A DNA stretch of 64,000 bases, from the NCBI GenBank assembly GCA_015056545.1, contig SVGE01000006.1, positions 26,710-90,709 on the forward strand, read 5' to 3'. The stretch is from Clostridiales bacterium. GTDB taxonomy: Bacteria; Bacillota; Clostridia; TANB77; SIG350. The stretch's first letter is position 1; each line of letters starts with the position of its first letter. Positions 51,390 through 60,494 of the stretch are shown here, in pieces. The notes under the pieces were generated by a model. The model did no database searches and was not told the origin of the DNA. It saw only the letters and a program-made list of their open reading frames with translations. The position numbers were made by a program, and so were the translations under genes.

Positions 51390-54110
51390 TTATTCCTCAT
51401 CTTTAGTTGTATTAATTCTTAATAACTTGAATAATTCAACAATAACTAATGGCATTAATACTAAAATCACTACTTGTATTAAATGCTCGGTACTTAATGC
51501 AACTACATTAAATAAATTCATTACTGGTGGTACAAATAGAACAATTGCCATTAATATTAATGAAAGAACATTTGCACCTATTAACATTTTATTATTTAAT
51601 ATTCCATCTCTAAATATTGAACGTTTATTAGATTTAATATTAAATGAATGTACAAGTTGTGAAATAGCTAATACTGAAAATGCCATTGTTTGTGCTATTG
51701 CTATTCTTTCTGGTTCATTAGCATTTTTAGTTGTTAAACCTAACATAAATGCAACTAATGTTAAAGTACCTACCATTATACCTTGATATGCAATTCTCCA
51801 AATCATACCTTTTGTAAATATTTGTTTAGTATTTTTTCTTGCTTTTCTATTCATAATATTTTTCTCTGCTGGTTCAAAACTTAATGCTAATGCTGGAAGG
51901 CTATCTGTTACTAAGTTAACCCATAATATATGAATTGGAAGCAGAGCTTCTAATAAACTTAAATCTGCTATATTAAACCATTTAGCAATTAAAGGAGTAG
52001 CCATAATAACCATAAATAATGTTATTATCTCACCTATATTACTAGATATTAAGAATTGAATTGCTTTAAGTATATTATCATAAATTCTTCTGCCTTCTTC
52101 AACTGCTGAAACAACTGTTGCGAAATTATCATCTGTTAATACTATATCTGCCGCTTCTTTTGATACGTCTGTACCAGTAATACCCATAGCACAACCTATA
52201 TTAGCTGTTTTTAGCGAAGGTGCATCATTAACACCATCACCTGTCATGGCAACAACATCTCCATTTGCTTGCCATGCTTTTACAATTCTAACTTTATGTT
52301 CTGGTGATACCCTTGCATAAACACTATATTGTTTTACTTTTTCAACTAATTCTTCATCACTAATTTTTTCAAGTTCACTACCTAATATAGCTTCATCATC
52401 ATTTTCTAATATTCCTAATTCTCTTGCAATAGCTATTGCTGTAATTTTATGGTCACCTGTTATCATAACAGTTTTAATTCCAGCTGTTTTACATTTAGCA
52501 ACTGCATCTTTAACTTCTGGTCTAGGTGGATCTATCATTGCAAACATACCAACAAATATTAAATCATTTTCAATAGTAGTGTCATCTACTTTTGATGGTA
52601 TTTCACTTATTTCTTTATATGCAAATCCTAAAACTCTTAATGCCTGTTTTGCCATATTTTCATTTTCTGCAAGAATTTTATTTCTATCTTCATCTGTAAT
52701 TTCTCTTATATTTCCATCTTCAAATACTCTTGAACATCTTCTTAATAATTCATCAACTGCACCTTTTGTGTTTGCTATATTAACTCCATTTTCATTATTA
52801 ATTGTTGTCATTAATTTTCTGTCTGAATCAAATGGAACTTCAGCAATTCTGTTCTTACTATTATTTATTTCAATAGCATTATATTCAAATTTATATCCTA
52901 AATCTGTTAAAGCTGTTTCAGTTGGATCACCAATAAGTTTTCTTCCATCTACTTCATCTACTACTTTTGTATCATTACATAATATTGCTGTATTTACTAA
53001 TCTATCATATTCTAGAGTATTCTCTATGTTTTCAACATCTACAGTATTAAAATTAAAATATGCTTTTAGTACTGTCATTTTATTTTGTGTTAATGTTCCT
53101 GTTTTATCTGAACAAATAACTGTTGCACTTCCTAATGCTTCAACAGATGGTAACTTTCTAACAATAGCATTTCTTTTTACCATTCTTTGAACACCTATAG
53201 ATAGTACAATTGTTGCAATTGCAGGTAACCCTTCTGGAATAGCTGCAACAGCTAAACTAACTGCTGACATAAACATATGTATTGGTTCTTTTCCATAAAG
53301 TATACCTATAAAAAAGATAATTATACATATAACAATTGCTGCTTTTCCTAATGTTTTTCCTAACACTTCTAATTTTATTTGTAAAGGTGTTTGACCACTA
53401 TCTGCATTATCTAACATATCTGCTATTTTTCCAACTTCAGTTTTCATACCAGTATTAACTACAATACCTTTTCCTCTACCATATGTAACCATACTAGATG
53501 AAAACACCATATTAGTTCTATCACCAACACCAACTTGCTCTTTGTCTATTACTTCAATATCTTTTTCAACTGGAAGTGATTCTCCTGTAAGTGATGCTTC
53601 TTGAACTTTAAGATTTACAGCTTCAATTAATCTTAAATCAGCTGGCACGTAATCTCCTGTTTCTAATATTACTATATCCCCTGGTACTAATTCTTTTGTT
53701 GGAATTGTATCAACTTTTCCATCTCTTAAAACTTTAGCTACATATCCGCTCATTTTCTTTAACGCTTCTAAAGATGCTTCAGCTTTACTTTCTTGAACAA
53801 CACCAATTATTGCATTTACAATAACAACTATTAAAATAATTAAACTATCTACTATTCCTTCACCCTCTATATATCCAATTACACCAGATATAGCAGCTGC
53901 AAATAATAATACTATTATCATAAAGTCTTTAAATTGATCTATAAATTTCTGTACTAATGTTTTTTTCTTTTTTTCTTCTAATTCATTATATCCGTATTGA
54001 TTAACTCTTTCTTTAGCTTTTTCTACTGTTAAACCTTTTTCGATATCTACATCAAGTTTATTACTTACATCACTAATATTTTGATTAAACCATAAATTCT
54101 TTTCTTCCAT
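51390..54110 (-). CDS. Calcium-type (P2) cation-transporting ATPase
   Basis: A 906-residue P-type ATPase. Actuator 'EASLTGESLPVEKDI', ion site in helix 4 'AAIPEGLPAIATIVLSIG' (PEGLPA, as in SERCA-like pumps), phosphorylation site 'VICSDKTGTLTQNKMTV', 'GDPTETAL', 'MITGDHKITAIAIARELGI' and 'VAMTGDGVNDAPSLKTANIG'; the C-terminal six helices include 'HILWVNLVTDSLPALALSFE' with N..D residues for Ca2+. It exports Ca2+ (YloB-like). SD AGGAGGAAAAAAG. Monocistronic. Confidence 0.93.
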   Translation of the reverse strand: MEEKNLWFNQNISDVSNKLDVDIEKGLTVEKAKERVNQYGYNELEEKKKKTLVQKFIDQFKDFMIIVLLFAAAISGVIGYIEGEGIVDSLIILIVVIVNAIIGVVQESKAEASLEALKKMSGYVAKVLRDGKVDTIPTKELVPGDIVILETGDYVPADLRLIEAVNLKVQEASLTGESLPVEKDIEVIDKEQVGVGDRTNMVFSSSMVTYGRGKGIVVNTGMKTEVGKIADMLDNADSGQTPLQIKLEVLGKTLGKAAIVICIIIFFIGILYGKEPIHMFMSAVSLAVAAIPEGLPAIATIVLSIGVQRMVKRNAIVRKLPSVEALGSATVICSDKTGTLTQNKMTVLKAYFNFNTVDVENIENTLEYDRLVNTAILCNDTKVVDEVDGRKLIGDPTETALTDLGYKFEYNAIEINNSKNRIAEVPFDSDRKLMTTINNENGVNIANTKGAVDELLRRCSRVFEDGNIREITDEDRNKILAENENMAKQALRVLGFAYKEISEIPSKVDDTTIENDLIFVGMFAMIDPPRPEVKDAVAKCKTAGIKTVMITGDHKITAIAIARELGILENDDEAILGSELEKISDEELVEKVKQYSVYARVSPEHKVRIVKAWQANGDVVAMTGDGVNDAPSLKTANIGCAMGITGTDVSKEAADIVLTDDNFATVVSAVEEGRRIYDNILKAIQFLISSNIGEIITLFMVIMATPLIAKWFNIADLSLLEALLPIHILWVNLVTDSLPALALSFEPAEKNIMNRKARKNTKQIFTKGMIWRIAYQGIMVGTLTLVAFMLGLTTKNANEPERIAIAQTMAFSVLAISQLVHSFNIKSNKRSIFRDGILNNKMLIGANVLSLILMAIVLFVPPVMNLFNVVALSTEHLIQVVILVLMPLVIVELFKLLRINTTKDEE

Positions 54111-54161
54111 TCTTTTTTCCTCCTAAATTTGTATTCATATAATAATATATATACACCATTA

Positions 54162-54554
54162 TTATGGTGTATATTCTTCTATTATTCCTTCACTAGCTAA
54201 ATCTTCTAAATATTCTTTTTCTGCATATTGTGAAACAACTTCTTTATTATATTTAATTTGTCCATCTTGAATTAATATATATTCTACATGTTCCAAACTA
54301 ATTGATGGAATATATTCCAATAACTCACTCCCTTCAATTATACCATTAGGGATTTCTTTACTTTTAATTCTATAATAGTCTTTTGTTGTATTAAATTCAT
54401 TAACATATTCTATTATTATAGCTTTATATGTATCTTCTGTAATTTCTTGTGCTTTAGTATTATTTAAAACAGTAGAAACTGTTATTCCAAATAATACTAA
54501 CAATACTGATATATATATTGATAACATAACTAAAGTCATACCTTTTTTTCTCAT
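54162..54554 (-). CDS. Small prepilin-like protein
   Basis: 130 residues from the ATG at 54554 (GAGGGGA lies 5 bases upstream; an earlier ATG 12 codons before lacks an SD). The N-terminus 'MRKKGMTLVMLSIYISVLLV' has the prepilin peptidase site (basic leader, G|MTLV) and a hydrophobic helix, though Glu5 is replaced by Met. The short soluble part ('EYVNEFNTTKDYYRIKSKEI', 'EYILIQDGQIKYNKEVVSQ') is typical of minor pseudopilins of unknown role. It may be a partner of the large pilin-like DGR targets. No pilus assembly genes are in the window. Confidence 0.65.
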   Translation of the reverse strand: MRKKGMTLVMLSIYISVLLVLFGITVSTVLNNTKAQEITEDTYKAIIIEYVNEFNTTKDYYRIKSKEIPNGIIEGSELLEYIPSISLEHVEYILIQDGQIKYNKEVVSQYAEKEYLEDLASEGIIEEYTP

Positions 54555-54829
54555 ATTTTCCCCTCTTAGTTCAAAATAATACTTTTCCATTAAATCTTAT
54601 CTAAACTAGTCCAAATTGTCAATAGATTCTTTGAATTAAAAGATGTCATTTTTTCCATTTTTAGATGAAAAAATGATATTTTTCTTTTTTATTTTAAAAT
54701 ATTTGCTAATATACTTTTATTTTTAAGCTTTTTATGATAAATTATTAAAGAAATTAATATTTCATAATATTTAAACTTTTTGTTTAAATAATTAACTCTA
54801 TTTTTATATTTTAGAAAGGAGAAAAAAGT

Positions 54830-54976
54830 ATGAAACGTATTAAAACCGTATGTTCTACTCCGAATCACAACACAACTCATGCTGGATGTGGCGAATGTCA
54901 AACTTCTTGTCAGTCTGCATGTAAAACTTCTTGTGGAGTAGCAAATCAGAAATGCGAAAACTCTAATCGAAAATAA
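54830..54976 (+). CDS. scfA: SCIFF ribosomal peptide precursor (thioether RiPP)
   Basis: 48 residues read directly from the sequence, starting 'MKRIKTVCSTPNHNT' with the core 'CGECQTSCQSACKTSC' and end 'VANQKCEN'. This is the near-invariant six-cysteines-in-forty-five-residues (SCIFF) peptide of Clostridia, whose Cys residues form thioether bonds through a radical SAM maturase. An extra Cys at position 8 of the leader is unusual. SD AAAGGAG 8 bases upstream. Its maturase gene, normally adjacent, is not in the window. Codon use (CGT, ACC, CCG) is less AT-biased than in its neighbours, as expected for a highly constrained peptide. Confidence 0.93.
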   Translation: MKRIKTVCSTPNHNTTHAGCGECQTSCQSACKTSCGVANQKCENSNRK

Positions 54977-55000
54977 AAGGTGCAAATTGCACCTTTTATT
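54975..55000 (+). terminator. Rho-independent terminator after scfA
   Basis: Stem AAAAGGTGCAA / TTGCACCTTTT overlapping the stop codon, followed by ATTT. Confidence 0.8.
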
Positions 55001-55013
55001 TCAGAGTGAAGAC

Positions 55014-55040
55014 AAACCCCATAAAAATCTTATGGGGTTT
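55014..55040. terminator. Second hairpin between scfA and cotJC
   Basis: Stem AAACCCCATAA / TTATGGGGTTTT with T-run on the plus strand. It probably ends transcription from the scfA side; it is 78 bp from the cotJC stop. Confidence 0.65.
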
Positions 55041-55117
55041 TCTCGTAGAAAATATTTTTTTGAAATATTTTAATAAATTTTCTATTTTTATTAAAATTAT
55101 ATTATCTAATATAATTT

Positions 55118-55757
55118 TTACCTACATTTATTATTAGGACAATTATCTTTAGACATATTATTGTTAGTTATAATCTCATTATTAATATAACATTTTTTTT
55201 CTGCCAATTTTTCTTGTATATTTCTTAATGCTTCACCAAATCTTTGGAAATGCACAATTTCTCTTTGTCTTAAAAATTTTAAAGGATCTAATACATCCGG
55301 ATCATCAATAATATCTATTAAATGTTCATAAGTTGCCCTTGCTTTTTGTTCAGCTGCTAAATCCTCTGTTAAATCAGCTATAGGATCTCCTTTTACTGCT
55401 AATACTGCTGCATTAAAAGGCCATCCTGCTGCTGCTTGTGGATATACTCCTGAACCATGATCAGTATAATATGCACCTAAACCTAACTCTTCTAGTGTTT
55501 TTGGATCTATCCCTCTTGTTAATTGAGATACAATAGTTCCAACAATTTCTAAATGTGCTAACTCCTCAGTGCCTATATCGTTTAAAGTTGCTTTAGCTCT
55601 ATCTGTTGGCATACTATATCTTTGAGATAAATATCTAAGTGATGCTGCTAATTCTCCATCAGGTCCGCCCATATTGAGATATTATATATTTGGCCATTTT
55701 AGGATTAGCATTTTTTATATTAACTGGATATTGTAATTTTTTTTCATATCCCCACAT
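55118..55757 (-). pseudogene. cotJC: Spore coat catalase-like protein CotJC, interrupted by a one-base frame shift
   Basis: The 55118-55672 frame encodes most of CotJC ('GGPDGELAASLRYLSQRYSM', 'EELAHLEIVGTIVSQLTRGI', 'HGSGVYPQAAAGWPFNAAVL', 'REIVHFQRFGEAL'), a manganese-catalase-fold coat protein with Glu/His metal ligands. The expected first 31 residues, starting 'MWGYEKKLQYPVNIKN' and ending 'KYIISQYG', lie upstream in another frame from the ATG at 55757. One extra G in CAATATGGGCGG (55665-55670) separates the frames; removing it gives CAATATGGCGGACCT and a full-length protein. It is either a real mutation or a sequencing/assembly error. It is last in the cotJABC operon, 3 bp after cotJB. 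Confidence 0.88.
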
Positions 55758-55760
55758 AAT

Positions 55761-56012
55761 CTACACCATCCTTTCCCAAGGCCATGGACTTTTTATCCAT
55801 TCCCATGTTTCATTACCTAAATTATCTTCTATTGTTAAAGGCCCATAATTTTCAGAATATATTTCTCTTAATTTTTTAGATTTTTTTTGGAAATCATTAA
55901 ATAATTGTATACCTTTTTGTGAGCAAGGATGTGTATTTAAATAAAGATTTAAATCCTTTATCATAAAATCAACTTCCATTATTTGTTTTAATAATTCTTC
56001 TCTTGCTTCCAT
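55761..56012 (-). CDS. cotJB: Spore coat protein CotJB
   Basis: An 83-residue CotJB: 'LLKQIMEVDFMIKDLNLYLN' , 'THPCSQKGIQLFNDFQKKSK' and 'YGPLTIEDNLGNETWEWIKS' with the final 'PWPWE' motif. The protein is a small component of the inner coat that works with CotJA and CotJC. Gap to cotJA is 3 bp and to cotJC 3 bp. Confidence 0.92.
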   Translation of the reverse strand: MEAREELLKQIMEVDFMIKDLNLYLNTHPCSQKGIQLFNDFQKKSKKLREIYSENYGPLTIEDNLGNETWEWIKSPWPWERMV

Positions 56013-56015
56013 AAT

Positions 56016-56276
56016 CTATATACCACCTTCCATATATAGTTCCATTAGTTGCATATACCCTTGACCACTAGTATATGGCATATCTAATTCAGGAAAAATT
56101 GTCCCTTGCTCAAGCGCTACATCTGGACAATATACTTCATTCAATGTTTGATATGGAACATATGAATTAGCTAGCATTGGGTCTCTTGGCATAAAATCAG
56201 GTACCATGCAAAATGGAGAGTTTGTATTCATGTTTGTATTATGACATGTTGATGATTTATATAATTTTTTATTCAT
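56016..56276 (-). CDS. cotJA: Spore coat-associated protein CotJA
   Basis: 86 residues from the ATG at 56276 (GAGGGGGAA lies 7 bases upstream). The conserved CotJA part is 'LANSYVPYQTLNEVYCPDVA' followed by 'LEQGTIFPELDMPY' and 'MELYMEGG'. It is needed in other spore formers to place CotJC in the coat. First gene of the cotJABC operon, expected under a mother-cell sigma factor (sigma-E type), though I could not define the promoter. Confidence 0.9.
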   Translation of the reverse strand: MNKKLYKSSTCHNTNMNTNSPFCMVPDFMPRDPMLANSYVPYQTLNEVYCPDVALEQGTIFPELDMPYTSGQGYMQLMELYMEGGI

Positions 56277-56388
56277 AAATAAATTCCCCCTCATGATAAC
56301 AATATATGATTAAATTTATTTTTTGTGATTTATTATAGTAATATAAAACAAACAGATTTTAATTAATCTGCTTGTTTTGTAATTTATA

Positions 56389-57306
56389 TTATATACTTAT
56401 ATCCATTAATTCTTTATTAGTTAAACCTGTTGCTTGCATTATTATTTCATTAGATATTTTCATTTTTAACATCTTTTTGGCGGTATTTATTATTCCTCGC
56501 TTCTCACCACGCTTCTCACCACGTTTCTCTCCACGCTTTTCACCACGTTTCTCACCTCTTTCTTCTGCATCTCTTATTGCACATCTTTTTGTAAATTCCC
56601 AATTCTCATGCATTTCTTGCAATCTCGCCTCTGCTTCTTCCCCTTGCAAATAATACACTTCCTTATCTATCTCTCTTAACATTTTATTTTTATTAAGTGC
56701 CATTTCAACCAACCTCCTATTCTTTCCATAAATATATACTAACCATTGCACTAATTCATCTTCCATATCTAATTTTCTACCTTCTAATTTTGGTAATTCT
56801 ATAAAATAATATTTTATCTTTGTTTTTATTTCTGTTTCCCTATGATTTCTTAATACTGTTACTGTATCTGATATATATTCTTTATGCTCATTCATCTTAT
56901 AATTTAATATGTTTATTAGTATGACTTCTTTTGCTTTCTCATATCTTTCTCCTATTTTTACATTTCTAGAATATATACTACTCCCATATTTTTCACTTCT
57001 TTCTTGCATATTTCCTTCATCTTTTTTCTGCATCTCCATATTTACTATTGTATCTTCATTTATTATTGCCCTTACATCTAGTTTAATTTCTTTCTCACTT
57101 TTTATTACTTTACCTACTGATACATCTTGACTTACATCTATTGTTTTTACTTCTTTTCCTGTTATTAATTCTATCAATTTTGCTGTATATTTTTCATTTT
57201 CTATTTTACCAAATATATTTTTAAATATTATATCATTTTTTATATCATATCTTATTTTATTTCTGTCATATTCTATTTTCTTATAAAATATATTTGTTTT
57301 ATTCAT
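56389..57306 (-). CDS. Rpn family recombination-promoting nuclease (PD-(D/E)XK transposase-like), intact
   Basis: 305 residues. The nuclease core has 'DIIFKNIFGKIENEKYTAKL', 'IKLDVRAIINEDTIVNMEMQ' (D...E-x-Q) and 'ERSEKYGSSIYSRNV'; 'LINILNYKMNEHKEYISDTV' and 'KYYFIELPKLEGRKLDMEDE' follow. The C-terminus contains five EKRG repeats (residues about 250-270) and ends 'IIMQATGLTNKELMDI', as in Rpn/YhgA proteins. Such genes are numerous in gut Firmicutes and act on DNA during recombination. It is the complete version of the broken gene at 46402-47275 and of the remnant near 15.7 kb. Confidence 0.88.
   Translation of the reverse strand: MNKTNIFYKKIEYDRNKIRYDIKNDIIFKNIFGKIENEKYTAKLIELITGKEVKTIDVSQDVSVGKVIKSEKEIKLDVRAIINEDTIVNMEMQKKDEGNMQERSEKYGSSIYSRNVKIGERYEKAKEVILINILNYKMNEHKEYISDTVTVLRNHRETEIKTKIKYYFIELPKLEGRKLDMEDELVQWLVYIYGKNRRLVEMALNKNKMLREIDKEVYYLQGEEAEARLQEMHENWEFTKRCAIRDAEERGEKRGEKRGEKRGEKRGEKRGIINTAKKMLKMKISNEIIMQATGLTNKELMDISI
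56497..56558 (-). repeat. 12-bp coding tandem repeats (EKRG) in the Rpn gene
   Basis: About five copies of a 12-bp unit (plus strand CGCTTCTCACCA with T/C changes) code for Glu-Lys-Arg-Gly repeats. The unit is a multiple of three, so copy number changes alter length but not frame. The related Rpn copy at 46.5 kb has only 'ERGERRGKKRG' here. Confidence 0.8.
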
Positions 57307-57485
57307 GCTTAACCTTCTCTTTCTTATATTATATCATGCACTTTCTTTTGTTGTCAACATGACATAATTATTTCTTAATACTATAGTATATTTTTTTGTT
57401 TATTGGGATTTTCGAAACGATTTGTTTCTTTTAGAATAATAATTATTATGTTATATTTATATCACATTTTCCATTATTTGTAAAT

Positions 57486-57527
57486 ACAAAAAGTAATTTC
57501 TCAATAATTAAATTCAGAAATTACTTT
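57486..57527 (-). terminator. Rho-independent terminator
   Basis: Stem AAAAGTAATTTCT / AGAAATTACTTTT (13 bp, 14-base loop) after the 57545 gene, followed by TGTATTTACAAATA on the minus strand; the internal T-run is within the stem end. Confidence 0.65.
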
Positions 57528-57544
57528 TAATTATATAATATATT

Positions 57545-58561
57545 TTATTCAACAACACCATCTTCTGATTTATATTCTTCTTCTTTTTTAGTTGTCTTTT
57601 TTGTTTCTTTTTTAACTTCACCTGGTTTTAATAAACTACTTTTTACTGTAACACCCTTATATGTGTTAGCTTCTTTATTATATTGGAATTCAATTAAGCT
57701 ACCTTCTAATGTATCAGCTAAATGTTTTAATTCTGTTGTAAAGAACATTTCTTCATCTTTTAGTGGAATTGCTGCTTTTTTAATTATTTTAAATATCTCC
57801 CCAATATGTTCATTATCTTCTCCAACTATAACTAATTGTGGTGGAACTTCAAATCCACAATCTTTTGCAACAAAGAAATTATAGAATTCTGCATATAAAT
57901 TTAATTTTTCAACTAATTTATCTTCCCATTCATCATTTCTTCTAATAACTTCAAATACTAAATCTTGCTCTTTTTTACCATCAACTAATTTAATTAATCC
58001 ACCTGTTGCTTTAAATTTTACATTTTGTTTTTTAGAATAAAGAACAATATTAGTATCAAATTCTGAAAATGCTTTTACTTTTTGCATATATGCTAATATG
58101 ATTTGATTACCAGCTAATCTTTTTTTGATTAAATGAACTGGTTTTGCATTGTCTGTTTGTTTCCATTCAGATTTTATTTCTCTAGTAGATAATAAATTTT
58201 TACCCATTTTTTCTAAACAATAAACTCTAAATATTCCTTTGCCTTCTTCACTAGTAAAGTAATATCTTGTTATTAATTTAGATTTAATCAATTTTTGAAG
58301 TTTATCATCTACTTTATCTTGTGATTTAATATCAATACCTTTCATTTGTAATACTTGGAATATTTGTCTAGCTGTTACAAATTCATATTGATTAATTACT
58401 TCTAATATTTCAAAATGTATATCTGTGATATATCCCATATCCACATTAAACATTACTTGGTTAATACTAACATAACCATCTTTACCATCAAATACTTTTC
58501 TTTCATTGATTCTCATCGCAAAAGGCGATTTTTGAGCTTTAACTTCTGAATCATTTACCAT
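57545..58561 (-). CDS. Winged-helix protein of unknown function
   Basis: 338 residues. An N-terminal winged-helix-like part is visible around 'LEVINQYEFVTARQIFQVLQ' and 'DDKLQKLIKSKLITRYYF', followed by a possible nuclease- or receiver-like domain ('VFEVIRRNDEWEDKLVEKLN', 'PQLVIVGEDNEHIGEIFKII') and a Lys/Glu-rich tail. The layout recalls replication-relaxation-type proteins of mobile elements, but I cannot confirm the family. It is transcribed with the S1-domain gene upstream (32-bp gap). SD AAGGAGG. Confidence 0.6.
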   Translation of the reverse strand: MVNDSEVKAQKSPFAMRINERKVFDGKDGYVSINQVMFNVDMGYITDIHFEILEVINQYEFVTARQIFQVLQMKGIDIKSQDKVDDKLQKLIKSKLITRYYFTSEEGKGIFRVYCLEKMGKNLLSTREIKSEWKQTDNAKPVHLIKKRLAGNQIILAYMQKVKAFSEFDTNIVLYSKKQNVKFKATGGLIKLVDGKKEQDLVFEVIRRNDEWEDKLVEKLNLYAEFYNFFVAKDCGFEVPPQLVIVGEDNEHIGEIFKIIKKAAIPLKDEEMFFTTELKHLADTLEGSLIEFQYNKEANTYKGVTVKSSLLKPGEVKKETKKTTKKEEEYKSEDGVVE

Positions 58562-58593
58562 AATAATTCCTCCTTAAAAATATATAAAATCTA

Positions 58594-59388
58594 TTAACCA
58601 ACTATTACTAGTTTGATCCTTTGTTTTTCTGGAACAATTTTCTTAATATATACTAATACTTTTTGTCCATACTCTACACCTGATTTATGTTCTGCTAAAC
58701 CAACTAAATTAGGTTTTAACTCTACAAAAATACCATTTTTTTCTCTTTCCCTTGCAATTCCCCATACTTCTGTTCCTTTTTCGAAAAGTTCAGCATTTTC
58801 TTCCCAAGTGCCTAATAATTCTTTATGTGATAATACAATTTTACCTGTATCACGGTCAAAATCTTTTATAACAACTTTTATTTTTTCACCCATACTAAAT
58901 CTTTCAGATGGATGTCTTGTTCTTGCAACTGAAATATCCTCAATATGTAAAAGACCTGTTACTCCTTCAAGTATTTCAACAAATACACCATATGGTTGCA
59001 ATCCTCTAACTCTTCCATATACAACCATACCTTCTTTTAAATTATTTTGCATCCATTTCCTAGAATCTATTTCAACAGATTTTTTAGAAACTACATATTT
59101 ATATTCAGAATCTTCTAATTTCTCTGTAATCTTACATTTTATAATTTTACCTTGTCTATTATATATATAGTTTTCTGAAACTAAACCATTCTCATCTTTT
59201 AGTAAAGTTATTTCATCTCTTGGCATAATTGCTTTTATATTATTACCTAAATCTACAATTAAATTTAATTTTTCATCAATTTTTACAACTTTACCTTGAA
59301 TTATTTGTTTCTCATTAAATGCTTTTTCTAATTGTTTTTCCCTAATATCTTTTGTTACTTTTTTAGTAGTCTTTTTTTTCTCTTCCAT
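58594..59388 (-). CDS. S1-domain RNA-binding protein
   Basis: 264 residues with a basic N-terminus ('KKKTTKKVTKDIREKQLEKA') and three S1/OB-like segments: 'NEKQIIQGKVVKIDEKLNLI', 'EGMVVYGRVRGLQPYGVFVE' (with 'GVTGLLHIEDIS' and 'DFDRDTGKIVLSHKEL') and 'EKGTEVWGIAREREKNGIFV'. It resembles a short ribosomal protein S1-like factor and probably binds RNA. It is found with the winged-helix gene and the two unknown genes upstream on the same strand, so it may belong to a separate functional unit. Confidence 0.8.
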   Translation of the reverse strand: MEEKKKTTKKVTKDIREKQLEKAFNEKQIIQGKVVKIDEKLNLIVDLGNNIKAIMPRDEITLLKDENGLVSENYIYNRQGKIIKCKITEKLEDSEYKYVVSKKSVEIDSRKWMQNNLKEGMVVYGRVRGLQPYGVFVEILEGVTGLLHIEDISVARTRHPSERFSMGEKIKVVIKDFDRDTGKIVLSHKELLGTWEENAELFEKGTEVWGIAREREKNGIFVELKPNLVGLAEHKSGVEYGQKVLVYIKKIVPEKQRIKLVIVG

Positions 59389-59468
59389 ATTAACATCCCC
59401 TTACTTATATTTTATATTTAGGTTAAAAGTTGGCTAAGAATGTTCTTAACCAACTCTTGTAATTTCTA

Positions 59469-60395
59469 TTATTCTTCTGTTTTTGTTCCACCTGTTAATG
59501 CAGCTGGCAATGCTAGATTAACATCTTGTAATAAAAATGCTTTTATTTTTTGAACAATTTCACTATTCATAATTCTTTGCCAAATTGATTCTTTTACTTC
59601 TATGATAACATCTTCTTGATATTGTGCATATTCAGCTGTATCTTCAACATAAGCATCTTCAACAACTTCTACTGTTGCTCCTTCTGCAATATTTTCTTCA
59701 ATTTCAACTGTTACTTCTTTTTGAACAGTTACTTTAGATAATACATTATCAAATTCAATTGAAATATAGCTTAAAACTTTTTCTTTATCTTCAATTCTTT
59801 CTAAATCTATTTCGATATGTACATTAGTTTCTAAATTATTGATTTTACTTTTTACTGTTTTTTCACATTCAGCATATTCTTCACTTTTTCTATCAGTAGT
59901 TGCTATTGTTCTTAATTTATTTATATATTCTTCTAATCCATTAGCTTTTAATGTTTTTTCATAATCTGAAAAATCTTCTCTTGTTATAGCAAATAAATAT
60001 ACTTCATTTAAAATACTTGCTAATGCTGTATTAACTTTAACCTGTTTTTGAAGTTCTACTTTCTTTTCAGTTAATTCTTTATATTGTCCATCACAATATG
60101 AAATTAATTCACTAATTTTATTATATGCATCTGCTGGGAAATTATCTTTTTCTTCATAATTTTCAACATATCCTTTAATATCTTCAATCATTTTTTTGAA
60201 TTGAGCATTTTCAGATAATTCTGTTATTTGTTTTTTGCTATTTGGATCAATTTGTTTCATTATTTTTTCAACTTTTGCAATTACTTGTTCATTTGTTATA
60301 GTTTTTTCCATTTTTTCGTGTTTATTAATATAAACACTTCCCCCCTTTTTCATTAGTATTATTTTACTGGTTAAATTATATCTTTTCTTACGCAA
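59469..60395 (-). CDS. Coiled-coil protein of unknown function
   Basis: Up to 308 residues. The body is helical and acidic ('KQIDPNSKKQITELSENAQF', 'CDGQYKELTEKKVELQKQVK', 'DRKSEEYAECEKTVKSKINN'), then a Val/Glu-rich segment and a tail 'NLALPAALTGGTKTEE'. The start is unsure: the first ATG (60395) and the ATG at 60353 have no SD, and a GGGGGG tract lies between that ATG and the one at 60311 ('MEKTITNEQVIAKV'). The last is my preferred start by composition. No family is recognised. Confidence 0.5.
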   Translation of the reverse strand: MRKKRYNLTSKIILMKKGGSVYINKHEKMEKTITNEQVIAKVEKIMKQIDPNSKKQITELSENAQFKKMIEDIKGYVENYEEKDNFPADAYNKISELISYCDGQYKELTEKKVELQKQVKVNTALASILNEVYLFAITREDFSDYEKTLKANGLEEYINKLRTIATTDRKSEEYAECEKTVKSKINNLETNVHIEIDLERIEDKEKVLSYISIEFDNVLSKVTVQKEVTVEIEENIAEGATVEVVEDAYVEDTAEYAQYQEDVIIEVKESIWQRIMNSEIVQKIKAFLLQDVNLALPAALTGGTKTEE

Positions 60396-60444
60396 ATATG
60401 CAATAGAAAAAATATTAAGTTTTAGTTACAAGAATATTACAAAA

Positions 60445-60483
60445 ATATGACAAATTTGTCTTTTTGTTACAAATTTGTCATAT
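60445..60483 (-). terminator. Rho-independent terminator
   Basis: Perfect inverted repeat ATATGACAAATTTGT / ACAAATTTGTCATAT (15 bp) with a 9-base loop, 12 bp after the 60495 gene, then TTTTTGTAA on the minus strand. Confidence 0.85.
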
Positions 60484-60494
60484 TTATTTCAAAA

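Noticed and set aside
54689..54985. 98-codon minus-strand ORF opposite scfA
   Set aside because: It is the antisense shadow of the SCIFF gene and downstream AT-rich DNA; scfA has an SD and a perfect family match.
60311..60395. Start of the coiled-coil gene at the first ATG (60395)
   Set aside because: No SD precedes it and the first codons are unlike the rest of the protein; a downstream start is more likely but none has a clear SD.
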